Origin: Prevotellaceae bacterium UBA2738
Lineage (GTDB): Bacteria > Bacteroidota > Bacteroidia > Bacteroidales > Bacteroidaceae
NCBI GenBank assembly: GCA_002353585.1
Contig: DEJW01000007.1
Span: 1-28,192 of the forward strand
DNA: 28,192 nt
Direction of reading: 5' to 3'
Part shown: positions 8,570 to 17,098 of the stretch, in pieces
Layout of the letters: each line of letters opens with the position of its first letter
Position numbering within the stretch: position 1 is the stretch's first letter
Notes under the pieces: model-generated
What the model saw: only the letters and a program-made list of their open reading frames with translations
Database searches by the model: none
Told to the model about the DNA's origin: nothing
Translations under genes and position numbers: made by a program

Positions 8570-10233
8570 ACGACGTTGACAACGTAGTCGCCGAGTTTCT
8601 CGCATTCATTTACCAGGTCGTTATATATGGTGCCGATGGCATAGTCATATTCGTGCTCGTCAACGGCGCGGATATTGTCTTTCTTGAGCTGGTGGCGCAT
8701 CTCGTTGATGTCACTCTCTATGCGGTAGGTGCCGCTGATGTCATGGTCGCTGCTGTGACCTGTCATGACGGTGTTCATCTGCGAGAGCGCCTGGTCGGTG
8801 AGTGTCATCATGTCGTTGAGCTTGGCATAGATGGCGGGGGTGAAGTTATACCCTGACTCATGGCGGCGGTAGAGCGTGCGTGCGAGGTTATGGCAAGCAT
8901 CGCCGATACTTTCGAGTTCGCTTATCTCACGTAGCATCTGTCGCACTTTACCCTTGGTATCGTCACTAAGGTGGTCGTTGCTTACATGCTCCAGGTAGTT
9001 GGCGATTTCGGTTTCCATCTTATCGGTTATCTCTTCCTGATGGTTTATCTTGTCATAGTAGCGTTTGATTTCCTTGCCGTTCTTCTCGTTGAGCATATTC
9101 CTGACGCTGCCGAACATCTGCTGTACGTACTGGGCAAAGCGAGCGGTTTCCTTCTGTGCCTGCAGGACGGAGATTTCAGGGGTCTGCACGAGGTTTGCTT
9201 GTATATACTGCAAACGGAACTCGTCGTCGGCGTCTTCGCCTGTTTTCTCGGGTAGGAGCCTGCACACTACTTTCTCCATCTGGGGAATGAAACCTATGAG
9301 GATGGCGGTGTTAGTGACGTTGAAGCAGGTGTGGAACATAGAGAGTACCACAGGCAGAAGGGTGCGCTGACCGCTCTGGGTGGGGTCGTAGCCCACGATG
9401 CTACAGATGGTATCGACAAAGGGATAGAAGACGCACAACACCCAGATGACACCAAAGACATTGAAGAGCAGGTGGGCAAGGGCTGCACGACGTGCCTGAA
9501 GGTTGGCACCAAGGGCTGCAAGGTTGGCAGTGGCGGTGGTACCGATATTCTCACCCATGACGAGGGCTATGCCGAGGTATATAGGCAGGACGCCTGTGGA
9601 GCAGAGCAGGATGGTGATTGCCATGACGGCTGCTGATGATTGTACTATGCAGGTGATGATGGTGCCGATGAGCAGGAAGATGATTATGGTGAGATAACTG
9701 CCTGTGTCGAAGGAACTAAAGAAATTGACTACCGAAGCGTTATGCTCAAGATCCATCTCCTTGCCAGCCGTGCTCAGCATGACGAGCGAGAGGAACATGA
9801 AGGCGATGCCATAGAGAAAGTCGCCCACTATGCGGTGGCGACTGGTGTAGATGAGCAGTATGCCTATGAAGAAGGCTGGATAGACCACGGTGGTCAAATC
9901 TACGCTATAGCCCAATGACATAATCCATGCGGTGAGGGTAGTACCGATGTTGGCACCCATGATGACGGAGATGGCCTGGGCGAGGGTGAGCAGTCCAGCC
10001 GACACGAAGGAAACGGTCATGACGGTGGTGGCTGACGACGACTGCACGGCACAGGTGACAAATGCACCTGAGAGCATACCAGTGAAACGATTGGTGGTGA
10101 TGCGCGAGAGTACATGACGCAACTGTGGTCCTGCCATCTTCTGCAGGGCATCACTCATAGCCTTCATGCCATAGATGAGCAGACCGAGCGCACCTAAGAG
10201 CTTGATGGTGATAAAGAGATAATTATGTTCCAT
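8548..10233 (-). CDS. Na+/phosphate cotransporter with PhoU-like domain
   Basis: The 561-residue protein carries two Na/Pi-cotransporter repeats. The first has QSSSATT (64-70) and GANIGTT (93-99); the second has QSSAAVMA (198-205) and GENIGTT (227-233). The QSSS/QSSA motif and its partner GxNIGTT are the hallmark of this family. From about residue 345 to the end it is helical and charged, like the PhoU-type regulatory domain common in the bacterial members. It should import phosphate with Na+ in the inner membrane. The frame can be extended to a TTG at 10287, but the ATG at 10233 fits the family start (MEHNYLFITIKLLGALGLLI) and the upstream part overlaps the tRNA-Lys terminator. It converges on the NhaC-type gene with a 22-bp overlap, so the two ion transporters may form an antisense pair. 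Confidence 0.88.
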   Translation of the reverse strand: MEHNYLFITIKLLGALGLLIYGMKAMSDALQKMAGPQLRHVLSRITTNRFTGMLSGAFVTCAVQSSSATTVMTVSFVSAGLLTLAQAISVIMGANIGTTLTAWIMSLGYSVDLTTVVYPAFFIGILLIYTSRHRIVGDFLYGIAFMFLSLVMLSTAGKEMDLEHNASVVNFFSSFDTGSYLTIIIFLLIGTIITCIVQSSAAVMAITILLCSTGVLPIYLGIALVMGENIGTTATANLAALGANLQARRAALAHLLFNVFGVIWVLCVFYPFVDTICSIVGYDPTQSGQRTLLPVVLSMFHTCFNVTNTAILIGFIPQMEKVVCRLLPEKTGEDADDEFRLQYIQANLVQTPEISVLQAQKETARFAQYVQQMFGSVRNMLNEKNGKEIKRYYDKINHQEEITDKMETEIANYLEHVSNDHLSDDTKGKVRQMLREISELESIGDACHNLARTLYRRHESGYNFTPAIYAKLNDMMTLTDQALSQMNTVMTGHSSDHDISGTYRIESDINEMRHQLKKDNIRAVDEHEYDYAIGTIYNDLVNECEKLGDYVVNVVQARFGV

Positions 10234-10276
10234 TTGATGGATGTGGTAATGGTTGTATTTATGGTATAGTGTCAAT

Positions 10277-10306
10277 AAAAAAAGCAACCATTTTCATGGT
10301 TGCTTT
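10277..10306 (-). terminator. Intrinsic terminator of tRNA-Lys
   Basis: A perfect 10-bp stem, AAAGCAACCA with TGGTTGCTTT, surrounds a 6-base loop. On the minus strand it is followed by seven T (complement of 10277-10283). It lies 12 bases after the 3' end of tRNA-Lys, and stops that transcript ahead of the Na/Pi gene. The + strand also has a T-rich flank (10304-10312), so it could work both ways. Confidence 0.85.
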
Positions 10307-10318
10307 CTTTTTGGTTTG

Positions 10319-10391
10319 TACACCCTCAGGGATTCGAACCCTGGACCCACTGATTAAGAGTCAGTTGCTCTACCAACTGAGCTAAGGGTGC
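10319..10391 (-). tRNA. tRNA-Lys (anticodon CTT)
   Basis: The reverse complement folds as a 73-base cloverleaf. The acceptor arms are GCACCCT and AGGGTGT (with a G-U first pair), followed by discriminator A. The D-arm has AGCTCAGTTGGTAGAGC, the anticodon stem-loop CTGA-CTCTTAA-TCAG gives CTT, and the T-arm contains GGTTCGAATCC. No 3' CCA is encoded, which is common in this phylum. A repeat-bearing promoter lies about 100 bases upstream and a strong terminator follows. Confidence 0.95.
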
Positions 10392-10394
10392 ATC

Positions 10395-10489
10395 CGTTTT
10401 GCGAATTGCGAGTGACAAACGCGTTCGCACGATGCAAATAATGAGTGTCAGCAAAGCTGGCTCATGGTGCGTTTTGCCATTTGCGAGTG
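10395..10489 (-). repeat. tRNA-Lys leader flanked by a 20-bp direct repeat
   Basis: CGTTTTGCGAATTGCGAGTG at 10395-10414 and its near copy at 10470-10489 agree in 18 of 20 positions. One copy abuts the tRNA 5' end and the other abuts the promoter -7 box. Between them is a small hairpin, CAGC-AAA-GCTG, extended by GAG/CTC (10444-10464). The segment would be transcribed as the 5' leader of pre-tRNA-Lys. Confidence 0.6.
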
Positions 10490-10520
10490 CAAAGGTACTA
10501 ATAAAAGTTGAAAGTTGAAA
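10490..10520 (-). promoter_or_regulatory. Promoter of tRNA-Lys
   Basis: On the minus strand, TACCTTTG (complement of 10490-10497) matches the -7 box TAnnTTTG within the extended form GTACCTTTGCA. At the standard 19-base distance (10517-10520) lies TTTC, one base off the -33 box TTTG. It is supplied by the third unit of the heptamer array. The same arrangement precedes tRNA-Pro. Confidence 0.7.
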
Positions 10521-10532
10521 GTTGAGAGTTGA
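10505..10532. repeat. Heptamer tandem array before tRNA-Lys
   Basis: Four units of AAGTTGA (one variant, GAGTTGA), which read CTTTCAA-type on the minus strand, lie just upstream of the tRNA-Lys -7 box. The array belongs to an 80-bp module at 10482-10561 that matches 23641-23720, in reverse orientation, with 5 mismatches and no gaps. Confidence 0.85.
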
Positions 10533-10589
10533 AAGATTTTCCGTTTTTAGCGTTTATTAACAGATTACCTCGTCTCGCCTTGACTTTTA

Positions 10590-11513
10590 TCAGTTTATCT
10601 GGTTAATGTCGTATGGAGTCTTCTGGTAAACGTAGTAGTTGACCCAGTTATGATAGAACAGGTTGGCATGGGCGCGCCAGGTGACGTTTGGTCCCTTTTC
10701 GGGGTCGTTGTCGATGTAGTAGTTCTTTGGCAAATCGACGTCGTCACGCTTGCCCTTGTCACGTTTGTACTCGTTGTCGAGGGTATCGGGGTTGTACTCC
10801 AGATGACCAGTGACGAAGATTTCTCTGCCTTCACGAGCTATGGCGATGCCTACGCCTGAGAGGGGCGACTCGGCAAGGACGGTGAGTTCCTTGACGGCGC
10901 GCACGTCTTCGGAGTTGATCTCGGTGTGGCGACTCTGGGGCATATTGAACTTGTCATCGAAACCACGGAAGAGAGGTTTGTTTGCCTCGTCGGGGTTGAT
11001 GGTTTGAGGGAAGATACCAAAGAGCTTCTTTGGCAGCATGTGCTTCTCGATGCCATAGAAATGGTAGAGTGCTGCCTGAGCTGCCCAACATATATATAAG
11101 GTGGAGGTGACATGGGTGCGAGCCCAGTCGAAGATGCTGCTGACCTCTTCCCAGTAGGTGACCTGCTCGAAGGGCTTGTCTTCAACAGGAGCACCTGTGA
11201 TAATCATGCCGTCAAACTTACGGTTGCGCAGTTCCTCGAAGTTGATGTAGAACTGCTTCATGTGTTCGATAGGGGTGTTCTTTGAGGTGTGCGACTTGAG
11301 TTTCATGAAGGTGATGTCAAGTTGCAATGGGGTGTTGGAGAGCAGACGTATGAGGTCGGTCTCGGTGGTTATCTTAAGTGGCATGAGGTTGAGCACCACA
11401 ATCTTCAGCGGACGGATGTCCTGTGAATGACCGCGTGTCTCGTCGATGACGAAAATGTTTTCGTCTTCCAGCAACTTGATAGCTGGTAGGTTATCTGGTA
11501 ATCTTAATGGCAT
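10590..11513 (-). CDS. metA: Homoserine O-acyltransferase (predicted acetyl-specific)
   Basis: The 307-residue protein is a MetA-type homoserine acyltransferase, catalysing the first committed step of methionine synthesis. The nucleophile Cys142 lies in YICWAAQAALYHFYG, and the partners His237 and Glu239 lie in FVTGHLEY; RHTEI at 195-199 is also conserved. Residue 111 is Glu in ITGAPVEDKP. Known work on this family (Escherichia coli Gly111 against Bacillus cereus Glu111) links Glu at this place with acetyl-CoA rather than succinyl-CoA use, so despite the name it probably makes O-acetylhomoserine. It starts 3 bases after the ABC-F stop codon, so it is very probably co-transcribed with that gene. 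No clear terminator follows; the tRNA-Lys promoter module begins about 30 bases past its end. Confidence 0.92.
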   Translation of the reverse strand: MPLRLPDNLPAIKLLEDENIFVIDETRGHSQDIRPLKIVVLNLMPLKITTETDLIRLLSNTPLQLDITFMKLKSHTSKNTPIEHMKQFYINFEELRNRKFDGMIITGAPVEDKPFEQVTYWEEVSSIFDWARTHVTSTLYICWAAQAALYHFYGIEKHMLPKKLFGIFPQTINPDEANKPLFRGFDDKFNMPQSRHTEINSEDVRAVKELTVLAESPLSGVGIAIAREGREIFVTGHLEYNPDTLDNEYKRDKGKRDDVDLPKNYYIDNDPEKGPNVTWRAHANLFYHNWVNYYVYQKTPYDINQIN

Positions 11514-11516
11514 ATC

Positions 11517-13424
<1,908 letters not shown>

Positions 13425-13432
13425 ATTAACTC

Positions 13433-13530
13433 GCTATGCTCGTACGATACGCTTCGCTACGAAACGCCCTAAAGGGCTACGATACGGAGCTTTTAGCTCC
13501 TACGATACGAGGCTTGCGCCTCTACGAAAA
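13433..13530. repeat. TCGTAG-linked hairpin array 1
   Basis: This is a series of short inverted repeats joined by a constant linker TACGATACG (CGTATCGTA on the other strand). The clearest hairpins are GCCCTAAAGGGC (13466-13477), GGAGCTTTTAGCTCC (13486-13500) and GAGGCTTGCGCCTC (13509-13522); the stems differ but each is self-complementary. The minus strand opens with TTTTCGTAG, as do the other two arrays. It fills most of the aroE to ABC-F gap and would be inside the operon mRNA. Confidence 0.85.
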
Positions 13531-13560
13531 CTATGAACTGTGAACTATGAACTGTGAACT
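13531..13560. repeat. Heptamer array AGTTCAY over the aroE stop codon
   Basis: On the minus strand four heptamers, AGTTCAC and AGTTCAT in alternation, run from 13560 to 13533, followed by AG. The aroE stop codon TAG (13547-13545) spans the join of units two and three. The last residues of AroE (VHSS) are encoded by the repeat. Confidence 0.85.
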
Positions 13561-14303
13561 GAATTCCAAATTTCCCATCCTGCCTCAGCCTGCAGCAACA
13601 GCATTTCGAGGCCGTTCTTGGTTACTGCTCCCTGCTCCTTACCCTTCTTGAGGAAGAGGGTCTCGTCAGGGTTATATATAAGGTCAAAGAGCAGATGGTG
13701 GTGGGTGAGAGCCTCATAAGGCAGGTCGGGACACTCATCGAAGTGGGGCGACATACCCTTAGGCGTACAGTTTACTATCACGGTGTAATCCTGAAGCAGT
13801 TCAGGAGTAACCTGTTCGTAAGTTATGGTGTCGTTCTTATGATAACGGCTAACCAGCAGGGTGTCGAGCCCCAACTGATGCAGTCCGTAGTTTACAGCCT
13901 TACTCGCTCCACCAGTGCCCAAGATGAGCGCCTTCTTGTGAAAGAGAGGTTGCAGGAGGGGTTGTATGCTACGAGTGAAACCTATTATGTCGCTGTTGAA
14001 TCCCTCGAGATAGGGCTGACCATTCTCTTTGCGTGTCACCCTCACCACGTTTACGGCACCAATGGCACGAGCCTCAGGCGACACCATATCGAGGTATGAC
14101 ATCACCTTCTCCTTATAAGGTATGGTGACATTGAAACCACACAGCTCTGGGGTGTAGTCAAGCATCCCCTGAATATCAGTTATGACAGGGAGCTCATACT
14201 TCTCATATACGGCGTCGATATTCTCGTTCTTAAACTTCTCGTTGAAATATCCTGGCGAGAAAGAGTGGCCGAGAGGATAGCCTATAATACCAAATTTTTT
14301 CAT
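13545..14303 (-). CDS. aroE: Shikimate dehydrogenase
   Basis: The 252-residue protein reduces 3-dehydroshikimate to shikimate with NADPH in the aromatic amino acid pathway. Visible marks are GYPLGHSFSP (substrate-binding serines 14 and 16), NVTIPYKEKV with catalytic Lys64, FNSDIIG with Asp105, the nucleotide-binding loop GTGGASKAV (129-137), NCTPKGMSP (178-186) and the C-terminal GLEMLLLQAEAGWEIW. It starts 45 bases after the menG stop. The final residues after EIWN are VHSS-like and come from a heptamer repeat that also supplies the TAG, so the natural C-terminus may have been changed by the repeat. The enzyme core looks complete. Confidence 0.95.
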   Translation of the reverse strand: MKKFGIIGYPLGHSFSPGYFNEKFKNENIDAVYEKYELPVITDIQGMLDYTPELCGFNVTIPYKEKVMSYLDMVSPEARAIGAVNVVRVTRKENGQPYLEGFNSDIIGFTRSIQPLLQPLFHKKALILGTGGASKAVNYGLHQLGLDTLLVSRYHKNDTITYEQVTPELLQDYTVIVNCTPKGMSPHFDECPDLPYEALTHHHLLFDLIYNPDETLFLKKGKEQGAVTKNGLEMLLLQAEAGWEIWNSVHSS

Positions 14304-14309
14304 GTTTGT

Positions 14310-14350
14310 GAACTTTTTTGAACCAGCGAAGCGTTTGAACCCCTTGAACT
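14310..14350. repeat. GTTCAA/hairpin repeat, copy 1 (menG-aroE gap)
   Basis: On the minus strand this begins with the 21-base word from TAGTTCAAGG to TTCAAACGC, then a small hairpin (GCTTCGC) and TGGTTCAA. The first TAG is the menG stop codon. The same 21-base word, again followed by a hairpin and TGGTTCAA, occurs on the + strand at 18433-18472 between pyrI and pyrB. Confidence 0.8.
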
Positions 14351-15083
14351 ATTTCACTCCAAGATAAAGTGTGCAGATGCCAAAGGTGAGTCTGCGGAAC
14401 GAAGCCTTGCGGAAACCCACCTTCTTGAGTATCTCAACCATCGTCTCACCTTGTGGAAAGGCTGCGATGCTCTTATTGAGATATGTGTAGGCTGAGGCAT
14501 CCTTGCTGATGAGGCGACCATAGAGAGGAAGCACCATGCTGCTATAGATGCCAAACAGTTGCTTCATGGGGAAACTCACTGGGGTGGTGAGCTCTATGAC
14601 ACAGAGTGTGCCTTTGGGCTTGAGCACTCGGCACATTTCAGATAGTCCCTTCTCAAGGTCTTGGAAATTACGTATTCCGAAGGCTGAGGTTACAGCGTCA
14701 AACGACCCTGTGGGGTAGGAGAGAGCGGTACAGTCTTCTTTCGCGAATGTTATGACCTCGCTCAATCCCTTCTGCTCCACCTTCTCTCTGCCTATCGCCA
14801 TCATTCCCTCGGCTATGTCTGTCGCCGTGATATGCTGAGGCTTGAGATGCTCAGCTTGAAGGATAGCAAAATCGCCTGTGCCTGTTGCCACATCGAGAAT
14901 GCGCTGAGGCTTCATCTTGGCAAGCACCCTGATAGCAGTGTTGCGCCACAAACGGTCTATGTTCCACGAGAGGCGGTGGTTGAGAGTGTCATAGGTGGGG
15001 GCGATGTTGTTAAACATAGCCTCCACTTGTGCTTTCTTCTCGCCTTCCTCAGAATAAGGCTTTATGGTCTCTTGTGTGTACAC
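14349..15083 (-). CDS. menG: Demethylmenaquinone methyltransferase
   Basis: The 244-residue protein is a UbiE/MenG-type SAM methyltransferase, making menaquinone by C-methylation of demethylmenaquinone; Bacteroidales use menaquinone, so menG fits better than ubiE. Marks are MFNNIAPTYDTLNHRLSWNI near residue 23, the SAM motif ILDVATGTGDFAI (62-74), GIRNFQDLEKG and CRVLKPKGTLCVIE. The start is GTG at 15083; no ATG lies before the conserved region, and the GTG sits 9 bases after the purC stop, which supports translational linkage. The stop codon TAG is the first three bases of a GTTCAA-type repeat. Confidence 0.93.
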   Translation of the reverse strand: MYTQETIKPYSEEGEKKAQVEAMFNNIAPTYDTLNHRLSWNIDRLWRNTAIRVLAKMKPQRILDVATGTGDFAILQAEHLKPQHITATDIAEGMMAIGREKVEQKGLSEVITFAKEDCTALSYPTGSFDAVTSAFGIRNFQDLEKGLSEMCRVLKPKGTLCVIELTTPVSFPMKQLFGIYSSMVLPLYGRLISKDASAYTYLNKSIAAFPQGETMVEILKKVGFRKASFRRLTFGICTLYLGVK

Positions 15084-15092
15084 TTGTCTTGT

Positions 15093-16043
15093 TTAGAGGG
15101 TCTTCAGATACTCGCTGACATTCTTCTCTATGCGAGCGTTGATGTCGCTCTGGTCGGTAGTGCGATCAAACTTCTCGCCTGTGATGTGCTCATAGAGTTC
15201 TATGTAGCGTTCAGCCACTGACTCAGCATATTCATCAGTTATCTCAGGCATGGTCTGTCCAGGCTCGTTCATAAAGTTGTGCTCTATGAGCCACTGGCGC
15301 ACAAACTCCTTGGAGAGCTGCTTCTGAGGTTCGCCCTTAGCAAACTTCTCCTCATAGCCCTCAGCATAGAAGTAGCGTGAAGAGTCAGGGGTGTGAATCT
15401 CGTCGATGAGGTAAACCTTGCCGTCGCGCTTGCCAAACTCATACTTGGTGTCAACCAGTATGAGACCCTGCTTCTTAGCTATCTCCTGACCACGTGCAAA
15501 GAGTTTGCGGGTGTAGTCTTCCATCACCTCGTAATCCTCCTTTGACACTATGCCCTGAGCAATAATCTCTTCCTTTGATATGTTGAGGTCATGACCCTCG
15601 TCAGCCTTTGTGGTAGGGGTGATGATAGGCTCTGGGAAACGCTCGTTCTCACGCATTCCCTCAGGCAGTTTCACACCACAAATCTCTCTTACACCCTTCT
15701 GATAGTCACGCCAAGCGCTACCAGTGAGTATGCCACGGATAATCATCTCTACGCGGAAACCCTCACACTTCAGTCCTACAGTAACCTGTGGGTCTGGGGT
15801 AGCGAGTTTCCAGTTAGGACAGATATCCTTAGTAGCATCGAGAAACTTAGCCGCAATCTGGTTGAGCACCTGACCCTTGAAAGGTATGCCCTTAGGCAGT
15901 ATTACGTCGAAGGCGCTGATGCGGTCTGTAGCTACCATCACCATGATGTCGTCGTTGATGGTGTAAACGTCACGTACCTTGCCGTGATAAACGGCTGTCT
16001 GTCCTGGGAATTTGAATTCCGTAGATGTTAATGCTTTGTTCAT
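15093..16043 (-). CDS. purC: Phosphoribosylaminoimidazole-succinocarboxamide synthase
   Basis: The 316-residue protein joins CAIR and aspartate with ATP to form SAICAR in purine synthesis. Marks are YHGKVRDVY (19-27), ATDRISAFDVILPKGIP (38-54), the substrate region around GSAWRDYQ, and LVDTKYEFG. It is longer than the roughly 240-residue enzyme of E. coli and Bacillus, and resembles the ADE1-length form usual in Bacteroidetes. It starts 6 bases after phoH and ends 9 bases before menG, so it is part of the same unit. Confidence 0.95.
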   Translation of the reverse strand: MNKALTSTEFKFPGQTAVYHGKVRDVYTINDDIMVMVATDRISAFDVILPKGIPFKGQVLNQIAAKFLDATKDICPNWKLATPDPQVTVGLKCEGFRVEMIIRGILTGSAWRDYQKGVREICGVKLPEGMRENERFPEPIITPTTKADEGHDLNISKEEIIAQGIVSKEDYEVMEDYTRKLFARGQEIAKKQGLILVDTKYEFGKRDGKVYLIDEIHTPDSSRYFYAEGYEEKFAKGEPQKQLSKEFVRQWLIEHNFMNEPGQTMPEITDEYAESVAERYIELYEHITGEKFDRTTDQSDINARIEKNVSEYLKTL

Positions 16044-16049
16044 TGTCTC

Positions 16050-17006
16050 TTATGTATTTTGATTTTTTGTTTCTTCTTCCTTTGCCTTGAATGCGTTGAC
16101 TATCTTTGTCACCAGTCTGTGGCGCACTATATCCTTGTCGTTGAAGTTGATGATGGCTATGTCGCTGATATCTTTCAGTGTGTCGATGGCATCGCGTAAG
16201 CCCGATTTAACTCCTCGTGGCAAGTCCACCTGTGTCATGTCGCCAGTGATAATCATCTTGGTGTTCCACCCCATACGTGTGAGGAACATTCGTATTTGTG
16301 CAGGACTGGTGTTCTGTGCTTCGTCGAGTATCACCACCGCGTCGCTCAGCGTTCTTCCTCGCATAAAGGCAAGCGGTGCTATCTGTATGATGTGCTTATC
16401 CATCATGTCCTGCAACTTCACCTGTGGTATCATATCCTCCAAAGCGTCATAGAGGGGTTGCAGATAGGGGTCTATCTTATCCTTCATGTCGCCAGGCAGA
16501 AAACCGAGTTTCTCGCCTGCCTCCACAGCTGGTCGAGAGAGGATTATCTTCTTTGCCGTCTTCTCTTTCAGCGCCTTCACTGCAAGGGCTATGGAGAGGT
16601 AGGTCTTACCAGTACCTGCAGGTCCTACGGCAAACACCATATCCTTCTTCTCAAAAGCATCGACCAGAGCCTGCTGGTTGGCTGAACGGCTCTTGATGGG
16701 TTTGCCCGACAGAGAATAAACCACCACTCCCTTTGCTGCATCAGCCTTGGTGGTCTCGCCCTTGGTTATGTTGAGAATGTCCTCCTCATTAATGATGTTA
16801 TACTTCATTATGTGGCGACGCATCTTCTCTATATCCTCCTCAAACTGGCACATCACCTCCTCGTCGCCCAAAACGCGTATCACGTTGTCGCGAGCCATGA
16901 TGCGAAGCTTCGGATAGAGCGAACGAACCATCTGCAGGTGCGAGTTGTTCACACCGTAAAAGGTTATGGGGTCTATGTCTTCTAATATTATATGCTTCTC
17001 TATCAC
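16050..17006 (-). CDS. phoH: PhoH-family ATPase
   Basis: The 318-residue cytoplasmic protein has Walker A GPAGTGKT (128-135), AVVILDEAQNTSPAQ (Walker B) and MIITGDMTQVDLPRG, all typical of PhoH/PhoL (YbeZ-like) ATPases, which are linked to RNA metabolism. The start is GTG at 17006; it aligns with the usual family start MIEKxIxLEDIDP. An in-frame ATG 15 bases upstream cannot serve, because it runs into a TAA directly before the GTG. It is the first gene of a likely six-gene minus-strand unit (phoH-purC-menG-aroE-ABC-F-metA), with a promoter at 17036-17066. Confidence 0.92.
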   Translation of the reverse strand: MIEKHIILEDIDPITFYGVNNSHLQMVRSLYPKLRIMARDNVIRVLGDEEVMCQFEEDIEKMRRHIMKYNIINEEDILNITKGETTKADAAKGVVVYSLSGKPIKSRSANQQALVDAFEKKDMVFAVGPAGTGKTYLSIALAVKALKEKTAKKIILSRPAVEAGEKLGFLPGDMKDKIDPYLQPLYDALEDMIPQVKLQDMMDKHIIQIAPLAFMRGRTLSDAVVILDEAQNTSPAQIRMFLTRMGWNTKMIITGDMTQVDLPRGVKSGLRDAIDTLKDISDIAIINFNDKDIVRHRLVTKIVNAFKAKEEETKNQNT

Positions 17007-17035
17007 TTATTTTTGACGCATTTCAATATTTTCTG

Positions 17036-17066
17036 CAAAATTACAAAATTCTCGTGAGAATGGAAA
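17036..17066 (-). promoter_or_regulatory. Promoter of the phoH operon with palindrome in the spacer
   Basis: On the minus strand, TAATTTTG (complement of 17036-17043) in the context GTAATTTTGCA is a good -7 box. TTTC (17063-17066) lies 19 bases upstream as a one-off -33 box. The spacer holds an inverted repeat, ATTCTC-GT-GAGAAT (17048-17061), a possible operator. Confidence 0.65.
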
Positions 17067-17086
17067 CGAAAACGAAAACTTTTTTG

Positions 17087-17094
17087 TAACTTTG
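17087..17094 (+). promoter_or_regulatory. -7 box of the M15-like gene
   Basis: TAACTTTG in the context GTAACTTTGTA matches the Bacteroidetes -7 consensus. It ends only four bases before the ATG at 17099, so the mRNA should have little or no leader. I see no clear -33 box at 19-20 bases. Confidence 0.5.
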
Positions 17095-17098
17095 TACT

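Noticed and set aside
10234..10287. TTG start giving a longer Na/Pi cotransporter
   Set aside because: The extra 18 residues do not resemble the family and overlap the tRNA-Lys terminator; the ATG at 10233 fits better.
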